Shown piece by piece: positions 22,961 through 34,604 of a stretch of 64,000 bases of DNA (position 1 is the first letter of the stretch; every line of letters starts with the position of its first letter). Origin of the DNA: Desmodus rotundus. Lineage: Eukaryota > Chordata > Mammalia > Chiroptera > Phyllostomidae. The DNA is taken from contig NC_071390.1 in assembly GCF_022682495.2 (NCBI RefSeq), forward strand, positions 172,075,220 through 172,139,219, given 5' to 3'. The notes below the pieces were generated by a model. The model saw only the letters and a program-made list of their open reading frames with translations, did not search any database and had not been told where the DNA came from. A program made the position numbers and the translations under genes.

Positions 22961-24169
22961 TATAGAACCCCAATATCCGTAAGTTAACAATGGTTTCTAA
23001 GAGTAATAAAATGGTGGATAACTTTTATTTTCATGGTTTTTTATATGTTACTAATTTCTATAATGACACATACTGTTTTAATCAGACAATGTTATTATTT
23101 TTAATAAAACTAAAATATGTATCTCTACTCACCAAAGACTCTTATTAACAGATTCAGTTAAAAGATTCATAACATTTTGTTAAATGCATTTATTTTTGAG
23201 ACAAATGGTGTAATGAGCATATTAACTATCAATTCATCTTGATTTTCTAAGTCCCCCTGTCTGTGACAGAAAAGCAAAATTCCTGGAGCATGCTATCTCC
23301 TCCCTCCTACAAAGCATTGAAACAGGAACTAAAGGGACCTAGGTCTGAGCTCCAGTTCTGATAGACACTCACTGTGTGACTTTAGACAAATCAGTTACAC
23401 TCCCTGGTTTCCAGTTTTCTCATCCTTGAAAGGGAAAAAAATGAACTGTAGCGTCCTAAGTTCTGTCCAGCTTTAAAACCCTGCCATTCTCTAAATGCCT
23501 TCACAGGGTAGACCCACGGCCCTTCCTGAAAATCTAAACACAAATCTTCCACTTGAACAGAGGGGCTGTATCTCCTATAAAACAGAGCTGACATGCATAG
23601 GCACTAAATCACTCCATGTCATGATCTAATTCCAGGAAAAAACAGTTTCCCTGAACATGAGATATAAATGCCAGTATGTACAAGTTAACACTGATTATCT
23701 ACGGTTGGTAAAAAGTTGTTTCCTCCCTACAAAATGCAAGGCTCTAGCGTGAGGATAGTGAGAAAAGATTAAGAAAATATATTCCCTGCTCTCAGAAAGT
23801 ATTGCAGCTGGGTAAATATCGGTAAGTATACACAAGTGCCGCAAGGTATAGAACAAAAATCACATTTGCCCTTGACATTTGAAGATTTGCAGTTAAGTTC
23901 TAATTATTTGAAAGCCTGTATGTTTCATTTTGCTAAGATATTTTTATTGGGGAATTATCCAGAACACAGATACTGAACCTCTTTCACAGATTTACCTAAG
24001 CCAAATTGGCGTTCTGGAAGCTTGTTTTAACAGATGTCACTTGTCAGTATAATATAGCACATGGTATATTTTCAATAAAATTTAATGATCAAATTAAATA
24101 AAATACATTTATTTGTGTGTATTTTAATTACTCTCTAAGTAACAAAAATGCATTTTCTTTTTTTACCTA
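22961..24169. other. Mostly unique AT-rich DNA
   Basis: Apart from the MIR at 23.33-23.50 kb, no repeat is recognised. The frame at 23391-23594 on the minus strand overlaps that MIR and is chance. Confidence 0.55.
23330..23500 (-). repeat. MIR SINE (antisense)
   Basis: GAGCTCCAGTTCTGATAGAC, CTGTGTGACTTTAGACAAAT CAGTTACACTCCCTGG and TTTCTCATCCTTGAAAGGG are antisense MIR words. Confidence 0.7.
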
Positions 24170-24711
24170 TTTCTTTTTTTTATATTTTTTACATATTTTT
24201 TATTGTATTTTCTTCCATTACCATTTATCTCCCTGATACCCCCTCCCTCCCACAATCACCACACTGTTGCCCATGTTCATGAGTCCTTTTGGTTTCTGCT
24301 TGATCGCACTCTCCCCCTATCCTCCCCCTCCCCGAGAGTTGTCAGTCTGCTCTCTGTATGAGTCTGTCTCTATTTTGCTTGTTAGTTCAGTTTGTTCATT
24401 AGATTCCACATATGAGTAAAGTCATATTGTATTTGTCTCTCTCTTACTGGCCTATTTCACTTAACATAATGTTCTCCAGGTCCATCCATGCTGTAGCAAA
24501 GGATAAAAATTTTCTTTTTTACAGCCAAGTAGTATTCCATTGGGTAAATGTCCTATAGTTGTTTTATCCACTCATCTACTGACGGACACTTGGGCTGCTT
24601 CCATATCTTGGCGATTGTAAATAACACTGCAATGAACATAGGTGTGCTTACGTTCTTTCGAATTAGCATTTTGGGTTTCTTCAGATAAATTCCCAGAAGT
24701 GGAATCACTTA
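24170..24711 (-). mobile_element. 5'-truncated L1 (antisense)
   Basis: The plus strand starts with poly(T), then a C-rich 3' UTR (CCCCCTCCCTCCCACAATC) and the antisense ORF2 end: CCACATATGAGTAAAGTCAT, CATCCATGCTGTAGCAAAGG, AGTATTCCATTGGGTAAATG, CAATGAACATAGGTGTGCTT. It stops at AGTGGAATCACTTA. Clean words suggest moderate age. All frames are broken. Confidence 0.85.
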
Positions 24712-24776
24712 TATTCTGACATTGGTGTGAATTTCCTCCTGCTTTTTCTGGAATCTAAAATGAAGCTGCCTGCCTG

Positions 24777-24991
24777 CCCTGGCCAGTGTGGCGCAGTTGG
24801 TTACAGCATCCCCCTGTAACCAAAAGCTGTGGGTCCAAACCCTGGTCAGGGCACATACCGAGGCTGAGGATTCATTTCTGGTCTGGGAGCACACAAGAGG
24901 CAACTGATTGATGCTTCTCTCTTGTATTGATGTTTCTCTCTCCCTTCCTCTCTCCATTCCTCTTTCTTAAAGCAATGAAAAAAAAAAAAAA
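24777..24991 (+). mobile_element. VES SINE (bat tRNA-derived SINE)
   Basis: Starts CCCTGGCCAGTGTGGCGCAG TTGG, with an intact RNA polymerase III A box (TGGCGCAGTTGG). A decayed B box (GGTCCAAACCC) lies about 40 bp on. The body has GGGCACATACCGAGGCTGAG and repeated TTGATG(C/T)TTCTCTCT, and ends in a poly(A) of 14. VES elements are specific to bats, and this is the main evidence for the organism. The B box changes suggest it is no longer a good pol III promoter. Confidence 0.9.
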
Positions 24992-24999
24992 TCCTTAGG

Positions 25000-25260
25000 C
25001 TGTGGAGGAGGAAGAAGAGAGGATTTAGGTATGGCGGTCGGGGAAGACTTCTCTAAGGAGGTGGCATTTGAGCTGAAATCAGAGTGGTATTAGGTGATCT
25101 GGAGAAACAGCTTTCCAGTCAAAGGGAAGGGCAAGTTCAAAGGCTTTCAGGAGGAAACCAATTTAGATTGATTAGGAAGCTAAAAGGAAGAGACTGAAAT
25201 TGCAGAATAATAAACAAAGGGGAAAGTAGTGTCAGAGGATGTGATGAGTGGTAGGGTCAT
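25000..25260 (-). repeat. L2 LINE fragment (antisense)
   Basis: GGGAAGACTTCTCTAAGGAG GTGGCATTTGAGCTGAAATC followed by GGCAAGTTCAAAGGCTTTCA is reverse-complement L2. It is a separate insertion from the next one, because the L2 coordinate order restarts at 25.34 kb. Confidence 0.65.
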
Positions 25261-25267
25261 AAATGAT

Positions 25268-25308
25268 TGGTTGGATGGATGGATGGATGGATGGATGGGT
25301 GGGTGGGA
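25268..25308 (+). repeat. (TGGA)n microsatellite
   Basis: About eight GGAT units then GGGT units and an A run. It separates the two L2 fragments. The short frame at 25267-25464 reads through this tract and is chance. Confidence 0.9.
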
Positions 25309-25339
25309 AAAAAAAACAGAGCAGAGAACCCAGCCCAAT

Positions 25340-26010
25340 GTAAAATTATTTATTTATCAAAGTATTTATTGAATGTCTACTGTGTGCCCAGCATAATTCT
25401 AGGCACTAGAGATAAAAGAGTTGAGTTAACGAAACTTTTAAAAACACAAAAATCCATGCCCTAATGGAAGTTTACCTTAGGGAGGAGCAGCAAATACACT
25501 TATTAAGTAAAGAGTATGGCAAGTTAGAAAATCAAGGCATGGAAGGAGGATGGTGAGGGCAGCAGGTGCAGTTTTCAGTACGGTAGATGGGAAAGGACTC
25601 TGGCGAGGGGATTGCTCACAAGGATTTGAAGGCCATGCAGAAGAGACTCAGGCAGAGCAAAAGAAAGTCTAATAAGAGTGAAAATGCAAGTGCACGAGCG
25701 CTGGTGTAAAAGTGTGCCTGGCACGTTTGAGTAGCTGCAAAGACACCATAAGGCCACAGCAAGTGGGTGAGGTTAGGGCAATGGATGAGAGCTTGTAAGT
25801 AAGGTATGGGAGGGTAAAGATCTTAAGAACTCTGGCCTTAACTTGAGTGAAATGGGAAGCCTTCCAGGGATTTTGAACAAGGATACAGGATACCACATAC
25901 TTTAACAGGATCACTTGAACTTCCATACTGAGACAATCCTGAAGTAAAGACAGGTAGAGACAGGAAGGCCAGTTAGGAGGCTACTGCATTAATCTAAAAG
26001 GAAAGGCCAA
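25340..26010 (-). repeat. L2 LINE (antisense), long fragment
   Basis: In order: TTATTGAATGTCTACTGTGT, CCAGCATAATTCTAGGCACT, AATCCATGCCCTAATGGAAG, ATTTGAAGGCCATGCAGAAG, AAATGGGAAGCCTTCCAGGG, AGGCCAGTTAGGAGGCTACT. This is the reverse complement of the L2 3' 700 bp. The minus-strand frames at 25575-25926 lie on the L2 coding strand and are broken. Confidence 0.75.
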
Positions 26011-27035
26011 ATTGAAATCATGACTGTGTTGCCCATAGAAACTTTGCTGTACATGGTGTCTGGGTTCAATGGTACTATGAGAACAATGTCTTAGAAGGAA
26101 TTGAGGTGAGGGAGGTTGACCTACAATGTTCATGGCAACTTAGAGCTACCTGGGTGAGAAGGAACATCTCTGCAACAATCCTGTGAGCAGAATCCTGGGC
26201 GAGAGCAACATCCTCTAGCAGGATGGGTCATTGCTCTTTAGGGAGTGGACATGACCCTTGTCCTCTCGGTCTCCTGTTTCCCTGTTTCCCCAGGCTCTGG
26301 TCCACAGCTCCCATCCAGCTTCAGATCACACACCTTCCAGTGACCTCCAAGTAATTAAACCTGGCTGGCACTTCTGATCCCACCTTGCAGATGATGAACT
26401 AAGCATCACTCTGATGCTTTCTAGGACTAACCCCGCACACAGTGTGCTTTCCCCTGCCCGTCTGGCCTTGAGCCAGACATAGCAATAGGAGAAAGTCTCC
26501 CAGTTTCCAAACAATGCATTTAAACTAAATTTTAAAATAAAGCCTGAATATCAACTCAGCTGACTGAACAAATACGAAAACTTCTCAAGGTGATAATCCC
26601 AGTTTCTGCCTCACCCACCCACCACCAACACTCCCCCCATATTACCTGGAAGCACAGCCAGGTTCTAACATGGCAGCCTGCCCATCTTCTCAACAGAACT
26701 GCCTGAAACAGAAAATCAATCCTCTGCACATATGGTTGACAAGCTGGATGGCTAATGCAAAGGAGACCAGCAATTTATTGAAATAGAAATTGAGGTCATT
26801 TAGGCAAAATTTAAATACTTTGTTCCTAGCCAATCTTTCAAATCAACTTAAATAATTGTAGATCTCTAAGGAGTCGGCTATACGTCAAAGCCTTTATCTA
26901 CTCCAATCCGTTCTTTTGGTGGACCCTCTCTTCTCCCACCATTTGTCCATTTGTCAATTGAATAGTGAGTGTTTATGCTACACATTGCACAGCACTTTTT
27001 ACACTTATATTAATTTCTTTTCACAATATTCTACA
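26011..27035. other. Unique DNA, no feature recognised
   Basis: Nothing definite. The last 90 bases (26945-27035) may be a MIR 5' piece just before the L1. Confidence 0.55.
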
Positions 27036-28155
27036 AGAAGAAAAACAACCCAGTCAAAAAGACCAGGACTCAAGACGACCCACTGAAAGAGGGAACATAT
27101 TTGCCAATGATACATCTGATAAGGGGTTAATACCCAAAATTTATAAAGAACTCATACAACTCAACACCAAATAAACAATCCAATTTTTAAAAAATGGGCA
27201 AAGGACCTAAATAGACACTTTTCTAGAGAGTACATACACATGGGCAATAGATGTATGAAAAAATGTTCAACATCACTAATCATCAGAGAAATGCAAATTA
27301 AAATCACAATGGGGTGCTATCTCACACCTGTCAGAATGGCTGTCATCAATAAATCAACAAACAATGAGTGTTGGTGAAGACGTGGAGAAAGGGGGATCCT
27401 CATGCACTGTTGGTGGGAATGCAGACTGCTGCAGCTATTGTGAAAAACAATATGGAGGTTCCTCAAAAAATTAAAATGGTCCTGCTTTCTTACCCAGCAA
27501 TTCCACTTCTGGCATTACATCCAAAGAAACCCAAAACACTAATTAGAAAGAATATATGCACCCCTATATTCATTGCAGCATTATTTACAACAGCCAAGCT
27601 GTGGAAACCATCCAAGAACCCATCAATAGACAGGTGGGTAAAAAGCTGTGGTACATATATAAAATAGAATATTACTCGGCCATAAATAAGAATGAAATTT
27701 TACCATCTGCAAAGCATGGATGGACCTAGAGGGTATTATACTAAGTGAAATAAGTCAGTCAGAGAAGGACAAATAGCATATGATTTCACTTGTGTATGGA
27801 ATCTAAAGAACAATATAAATGAACAAACAAAACAGAAACAGACTCATAGAGATATGGAGAACGGACTAATGGTTGCCAGAGGAGAGAGGGGCTGGGGGAC
27901 CGGGCGAAAAACGTAAAGGGTTTGAGAAGTACAGATTGGTAGTTACAAGACAGTCATGAGGATGTGGAGTGCACCATGGGAAATGTACTTAATAGTGCTG
28001 TAATAAAGTAATAAATATGCATGGTGCCAGTTGGGTGCTGGAAATATCAGAAGGAATATTTTGTAAAGTATATGACTGTGTAACCAATATGCTGTACACC
28101 TGACACCAATACAAAATAATATTGAATGTAAACTGTAATTTAAAAAATTAAACAG
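27036..28155 (+). mobile_element. 5'-truncated L1MA-like element
   Basis: Begins in ORF2 with GCCAATGATACATCTGATAA and carries GGGCAAAGGACCTAAATAGA, CATGCACTGTTGGTGGGAAT, CAGCAATTCCACTTCTGGC and ATAGAATATTACTCGGCCAT. It then enters the 3' UTR, ending TGTACACCTGACACCAATAC and an A tail. Stops and frameshifts break ORF2; the longest frame is 99 codons at 27368-27667. It is older than the L1 at 49.2 kb, from its 3' UTR type and number of lesions. Confidence 0.85.
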
Positions 28156-30154
28156 AGAGGGAGAGAGTGGGATTCAAAGTCAGAAGGGATAAAGTCCCAG
28201 GTTATTATTGAACAGCCTTGCCCTTACGCCAGCCATCACCTCTCTGCCCTCGACTGCACTCCGTAAAACCAGGGAACTCCTGTTCTGCACACTTCCCAAG
28301 AGTGCTATGAAATCAGGTGCAATACGAAATCACATATATGTGAAAATGAAAATTAAAAACCTCCACACAATGGCTAGTTACTATGGAAGAGGATGTATTG
28401 ATATTTTCAAATCCAAGGACCACAAACAAGAAATTATTGCATAAAACCAACTAAATACCCAAAATATTCCTCTTTATTTATTCTGGGGTAAATTCTCCCA
28501 AACACATGGGGCTCTGAACTGCCTACAACTCAGTACCTGTCTTAGAGTGCTTACCAAGTTCTGCCTTGGCTGTAGTTACTTGAATATTCTTCTTTTCTCT
28601 TGTACTTGATACAGAAGCTGTTGGAGAATACCCAGCATGCCCCAGTCATCCTTGTGTTCCATGTGCCTAGGCCATAAAAGAGCGGGATGAATGTTAAATG
28701 AAGGCATGCTAAATAAAAACAAAAAAATAGCCTCACTGAAAGCCCACAGTATTGAATTTTTTGCTCTTAATATGATAGTCATTGTTGTTATCCCTGTAAA
28801 AGTAAAATAGCATCTGAGGAATAACTTTTTATTTGCAGTTAATTTTCAAAATGTAATGTACCTCATAAGAGTTTCACATATTTTTGCTGTCACACAAAAT
28901 ATCACCTACAATATGTTAGAAATCTAGCAAGTCCTTCTACAAACAAAGAAATAGGTTTTCTCAGTGGAAAAGAGTGTTTTCAACTGTTCTGGGTGAGTTA
29001 TTTAAAGAAATCTAAAGTAAAAATAGTCAAAGTTACATAAATTACAGAAAATCTACCTTTAAGCATTTGTTTTTTCCCCTTCTGTTGAGATATCTAATCA
29101 GTTGTCATTAGGGGGTTTTTTTGTTTGTTTGTTTTTTTAATTTTCAGATAGGTTGATCTCTTAAATCTTAATGGGCACATTAATTAAAGGTTCACTTATA
29201 GTTAAAAAAAATAATTTCCTTTTCTTGGTTTCACATATTAGTAGCAACAGAGAAGCCTAAAGTAATTGCCTATTTGGGGTTACATTCTATAAGTAAGATT
29301 CTAGGCTTTGCCAGAAACTAGAGCATCATAACTTGCTGACATACATACTAGGAAAAGACCAAGCAATTGGAAAGTAGCAAATCGAATTCCATAAACAATG
29401 CCATCCTTGGATGACAATATTGCTTTCATGTCGCCTCCGCTAGTCTCTTTCCATTTTAGCCTTAACAACTGGCAAGTCAACAAACTAACTAAAACAGTTT
29501 AAAAAATGGGATGGTTTTGGAAAAGTTTGGTCCCCACCCCTGCAACTGAGTGGCTACCTCATGGGACCTTGGGGGACTAAGTGAACGCCACACACCCTCC
29601 TAAGCACTGCATGGAACGACACTTTTAAAGGATATGTCACAAGTTCTGAAGATGACTTGAGTTAAGAACAAGACCATGGTTACAGGGAAAAATTATTGTG
29701 TATAAGGTAAAACAAAGTCACTAAAAGATCAGTTTTTGTTGGCGTATATAAATAACAGTATTGCCTATTTCACTTTTTCATGCAAGGAACCTTCATTGAT
29801 TTCTTGCTCTGACCACATGTGCAGGGAGCAGTGAGAACGCTGAGATAACAGACACGAAATTCACCTGCTGGGGGGGAAGGGGTGGAAAACGACAATTACA
29901 GGGTGCTGATAACAACCAGCCTTTGTGGAGGTGGGGAGAGGGTCCCAGCTGGAGGGAGGGAGTGAGGAGAAGAGGAGAAGCTTCCAGGAAGAGGCAACAT
30001 CTAGGTGGAGGCTCCAAGTGTGAGTGGAACAAGGTAGAAAAGAGTTCTTTGCAAAGATTGCTTGTAAAAAATGAGAATAATTTCATGAACTTCATCCCCA
30101 AATCAGCATCACAACTTTATAGTCCAACACATAGTCTGTACAATAAATACACTT
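28156..30154. other. Unique AT-rich DNA, no feature recognised
   Basis: No repeat family or plausible coding exon seen. A T-rich tract lies at 29113-29140. A purine-rich patch at 29930-30010 gives a chance 93-codon frame. Confidence 0.6.
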
Positions 30155-30405
30155 CAACAGCAACAATAATTAAAACATTTATTGAACTCTTAGTATGTGT
30201 TTAACACCATATGTAATGCTTTATATGCACTTACTCCTCACACTATGAAGTAAGCAATATTGTTATTCTCACTCCACAGAGGAGAAAACAGAAATTTCAA
30301 GAAAAAAGGTTAAGTAACACTCCTTAAGAACATACGGCTAATTTAGTGGTAGAGCTAGGATTCAAACCTTCATCGGACAGCAAAACGCAGCTTCTCCTCT
30401 GAACA
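30155..30405 (+). repeat. MIR SINE
   Basis: TTTATTGAACTCTTAGTATG TG, CTCACTCCACAGAGGAGAAA, GGTTAAGTAACACTCCTTAA, GTAGAGCTAGGATTCAAACC. Complete MIR order. Confidence 0.8.
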
Positions 30406-32214
30406 CGTGTGTAAGTAAAAATATGCAGAGATAATGTGCATTTTTAAATGTGTTCCACTTGGTGGAAGAGCTGTTTCTGAAAACCCTGAAACATACATGC
30501 TGAAAAGGAACCTGCAGATTATTCCTGGCAGAATATATTTTATATACTCAACACTGATCAAACTACTGATACTAATTTAAGGTTGTAACTATTAGAATCC
30601 TATCTGCTTTCATCCCAGGCTTCCCCATAAGTAGCCAACACCACAGCAAAACTGGCTCTGGCATTCCGGACAAGCTTGCAGAGGTTATAGAAAGGCCAAA
30701 ATGTGGGAGCACCGACTCACTTCCTTAATTACTGAACAAAGTACAATTGGTAACCAGGGGAAAATTAAATGCCTCCCTTTATTAACTGGACAAGCACAAT
30801 AGAAAAATTATGGTTTCTCAGCACTGTTTACCTTGCAGTAACTCCTGAGCAAATTCAGTCCTACTAGACAGGAATGGATAATTACTCTAGGTAAGATGAT
30901 AATATTTTTTTTAAAAAGGTAAATTAAAAAAACCAATAATTAAATATTGCCTATGAAATGAAGCTAAGGCTAATTAAACATAGTAAACAATAAGAGGAAT
31001 TTACATTGTTATCTAACTAAACTGAAGATTTTTTAATGTAATTCTCAGTCGTACAGTGTATTGTTTTTATTTAATAAGCTTAGTGAATATGATCAGCATT
31101 ATAATGCTTTGCCTTCTCCACATGTTTATTACTATTTGACACAAGACCTTGACAAAAAATATCATTCTCGTAACTTTATTTATACGCCAGTGATCGTTAT
31201 TTGTCAATTCCGCCAAATCGGAGGGCAGGGGAATGACACGGGGCTCCTTCAGATTCAGTCAATGTTTGTGGGTCCCCTTTGGCCCTGCACACCCCATCAC
31301 TACCTAGACTTGCACCCTGTGTTCGAGAAACTGCGAAACTGAAGAGACCATTGATTTAAAGCTTTAAAATGAAATCATCCCAATTCAAGAGCCATCTCTC
31401 TTCTGCTTTCTCTCAATTCTCGTTGCGTTTATGTTCCATACTGGAATTCAGAGGCAGATGCACGTGACATCACAAAGACAGTCTGTTTTTGTTCCTTCTC
31501 GTGCAGGCTTCTTCCAGTTCCAAGGACGCGGGTAGAGCAGGCAATCAAAAATTAACCCACTGCTCCCCAAAGACATTTGCACTGCCGAGGTTAAGTATAG
31601 TTCAAACACCTGTATTTATGTACAGTTTAGCCATACAAAAAAACATATCTTAAATACTTACATTTAATATATATTTTCAAATATAGGAAAAGAAACATAT
31701 CAGTAAGTCTTAGATCTAGATGCATCATGAGATTTCAGAAAGCATCAATAATTATAGTGCTGAGAAAAAAAGGAATCTAGTTTTGGATACCTGATTTTAT
31801 GTATATATATGTATGTATGTATATCCCTCACACACAGGCAAACATATACACAGTCAGGTGCTTTGGGAAATGTTATTTTTGATAAGCTTGCATCTGTACA
31901 TCACCTCTTTTGTAAAAGACATAAAATTCTTTGCTTATTTTTTTCTTAAAGGAGGTAAAGTCCATTTAACCAACCTGCTGGACAGAATCTCTTGCCAATA
32001 AACAAGAATCAAGCAGAATGTTAAAATAGTACTTATTTGCTTTCAGTGCATTTTAGCCCCAAACGCACTAAACAGTGTTGTCAGCAATTGAAGGGAGGGT
32101 AAGGGAGAGACCAAGAATACATCATGTGGAAGAAATTGCATTAGGCCAAGAGAACAATATTCCTCAAATACTGCTGAGACTGGGATATTAAGAAATACAA
32201 TTTAAACAAGGAGA
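30406..32214. other. Unique DNA with a motif-rich, likely conserved core
   Basis: 30700-31060 is AT-rich, free of recognised repeats and packed with homeodomain, forkhead and SOX-like words (see findings). 31801-31825 has a short TATG tract. No credible gene; the 93-codon frame at 31061-31342 has no family resemblance. Confidence 0.5.
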
Positions 32215-32365
32215 GGGAGGTGAGCCTGGGCCCTGCTAACATACTGCCCTGGCCTTGTCAGATTTGAACAGTGCGGTGATGGTGGGGTGAGGGGCAGAGG
32301 GGCGTGGTATAAGGGGACTAAATGGTAATGGAAAAAATACAATAAGAATATTTGTAAAATAAACA
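32215..32365 (+). mobile_element. L1 3' end, severely 5'-truncated
   Basis: GAGGGGCAGAGGGGCGTGGT, GGGGACTAAATGGTAATGG and AAAAAATACAATAAGAATA are the G-rich tail of a bat-type L1 3' UTR different from the one at 50 kb. No target duplication was identified. Confidence 0.55.
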
Positions 32366-34471
32366 TGCACAATGGAAGAGTGCAGTCTGCTGAATATACA
32401 TATAAATGCATATATGTGAATACACAGATATATGAATATAGAGAGAAAACTAATAACCAGAGGGGTTATTTTTTTCCAAGAAAGATGAAAATTACCTTTG
32501 CACAAAAGAAAATAATCAAACCCTCACTCCAAAACCAGGTTAAATTCTATTCATGCTGTGTCCTTCATGCAGAATAGCAGGCATGCATTAGGGTAGAATT
32601 GCTGGAATTAACCTTCCTTTGCTTCCTCGGATTTTAAGAGGCCAAGATCAAAGACCAGGTCCCATCAAACCCATTAAAATAAAAACAGAAATTGTTGGGG
32701 GCTGGGAAGGAACTCTAAGGAAAATTATCTCTTCCCTTTTAGTGCAAAGCTCTGTGGCAAATAACTTCACTTTATTTAGATCCTTGTTAATATACTACCT
32801 ATAATTCCAGCAAGAAGCAGGCTGGTTTGAATGTGAGGGGAAATTTTATATGGATGAAAATTAAAAGGAAAAAACTAGAGTCTTAAATAGGACTTCCCAA
32901 GCTTATGGATAAACCTGCTCAGTGTATATGTACCAGTTGCACATGTGGGACCGACCCTGAGACCCGGCTGTCTTTGCTGAGACCTATCATTTGGCTTATT
33001 TATTCCTGTGCATTATCCTATAATGGTCCCACAGAGATGATCTTCTTTCAGCAACATCTGCTACTAGGAAAAACAGGAACGTACACCACACCTGTTACAA
33101 GCTTCTCCACATTCTAAGCCTTTTCTCTAGGCAAAATGGTAAATTATGCAAGCAATAAACAGGAATCACCAGCTGATGGGAGAAACATTTCCTGGTTCTG
33201 GCACATTTTAATCAAGTTCCTAACTGGTCCTAAAACTGGGAAGCTGAACCATTTGGCCCCTCGAGTAATCTATAGGGCATGTCAGTGCTTAACACCCAAA
33301 ACGTGGCCAGCTGGCTATGCAAAGACTGTCTTGGGCTTTGCATTATGCTGATGTAATTCCTTCCAGAAATATTGTCTGCCATGAATATCTGTGATCAACA
33401 GACTAAGAAATCACAAAACTCGCTTGACATCAATATTGGTGAAGGATATGTAAAGATCCCAATAAGTATTTATTGAGTCCCTGGTGGGGCCAGGCAGTAC
33501 TTTGCCACTGAAGAGGACAGTCTTCACATGGGGCAGAAACCCGCACGCCCCTCTACACTCAGCTTCCCAGCACCTCGCGTTCATCAGTTCCTGCCTGCTC
33601 TGCTAAGGTTACCCCAGAAGCAATGTTGACTGCAAGCCAACTTCCTAAGAGCTCCTCGGAGACAGATTCTTTTCTAAATACCTCCAAAGGCTACTCCTGC
33701 ACATGTCGCTTCATGACAACTACATTGATGAAACACTTGCTGTTCAAGAGAAAAAATAAACAGCTGTCTAGGGCTGAACACACGGCGGTGTTCTGAAAAT
33801 TCCTGTTCACTGCAGGTTACGTCTTTGCTAACAAACGCGGCACACAAAGAGCGCTCTGTTGACATCCGTTACAGCGCTCCAGTGCTACATCAAAACTTGA
33901 GGCAGAACACAGAAGATTTTAGTATTTCACATTGGAAGCAACAAAGTTTTAATTTAATACAAATTTTTAATTTTAACTTAATAACTAAATCTTAACTTGA
34001 AAAATGTTTGAAAACTTGCACTATTCCCGGCACCATTGGATACATATCATCAGGGCTCCTCATGGGTCCCTAATCTTATCTGGGCAACATTCACCTGAAG
34101 CAGCCAGACAATAACTGTGATGCCAAATTGTATGCCACTGGCCATGAATCCTATATGAATAGAACCAGGGGAGAGAAGAGAGTGGGCTCGACAAATCAGG
34201 GCAGGCTTTGTGAAAGGGGTGGGACTTATTCTAGGCTTTAAAGGAAGGAAAGGATCACCATAAGGAGAGAGAGAAAGGAAAGACAGTCCAAAGACAGGTG
34301 ATCGTAGCTACTGGGGAAAATGGTAGGATAAATCAGTAAAAACCTATCAGCAGGAGGAGAAAATGTCACCCACACTAGTGAGTCTGGGTCAGTAGTATTG
34401 TGCAAGTGTAGGTGTGGGAATGAGTGTGTGTGCCCTTGTGTATTGTAACAGGGTATACCTGACCTTATATA
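32366..34471. other. Unique DNA; octamer dyad at 33.31-33.34 kb
   Basis: No transposon recognised except a possible 50-bp L2 tail near 33460-33510 and an antisense L2-like piece near 34150-34260. 33120-33360 is a conserved-element candidate (see findings). Confidence 0.5.
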
Positions 34472-34604
34472 CACAGGGGTGGGAAAACTAGGTTTACAGT
34501 TGTGAGTACACACAGCACAGAGTTTATTATTGAATTATTATTTATTAATTGTTGTCTTTTTCCATACGAACAACTATAAACCTACTTTCCTCCACCCCCG
34601 TGTG
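34472..34604 (+). mobile_element. Mariner-type MITE, family A copy 2
   Basis: Left end ACACAGGGGTGGGAAAACTA GGTTTACAGTTGTGAG and right end CAACTATAAACCTACTTTCC TCCACCCCCGTGTG pair as about 33-bp inverted repeats around a 60-bp AT-rich middle. It is non-coding. The TAGGTT(T/G)ACAGTTGTGAG core is shared with the copy at 3.96 kb. Confidence 0.75.

Noticed and set aside
24777..24850. tRNA gene
   Set aside because: The A box is good but the B box is decayed, the cloverleaf does not close and a SINE body with poly(A) follows. It is the head of a VES SINE.
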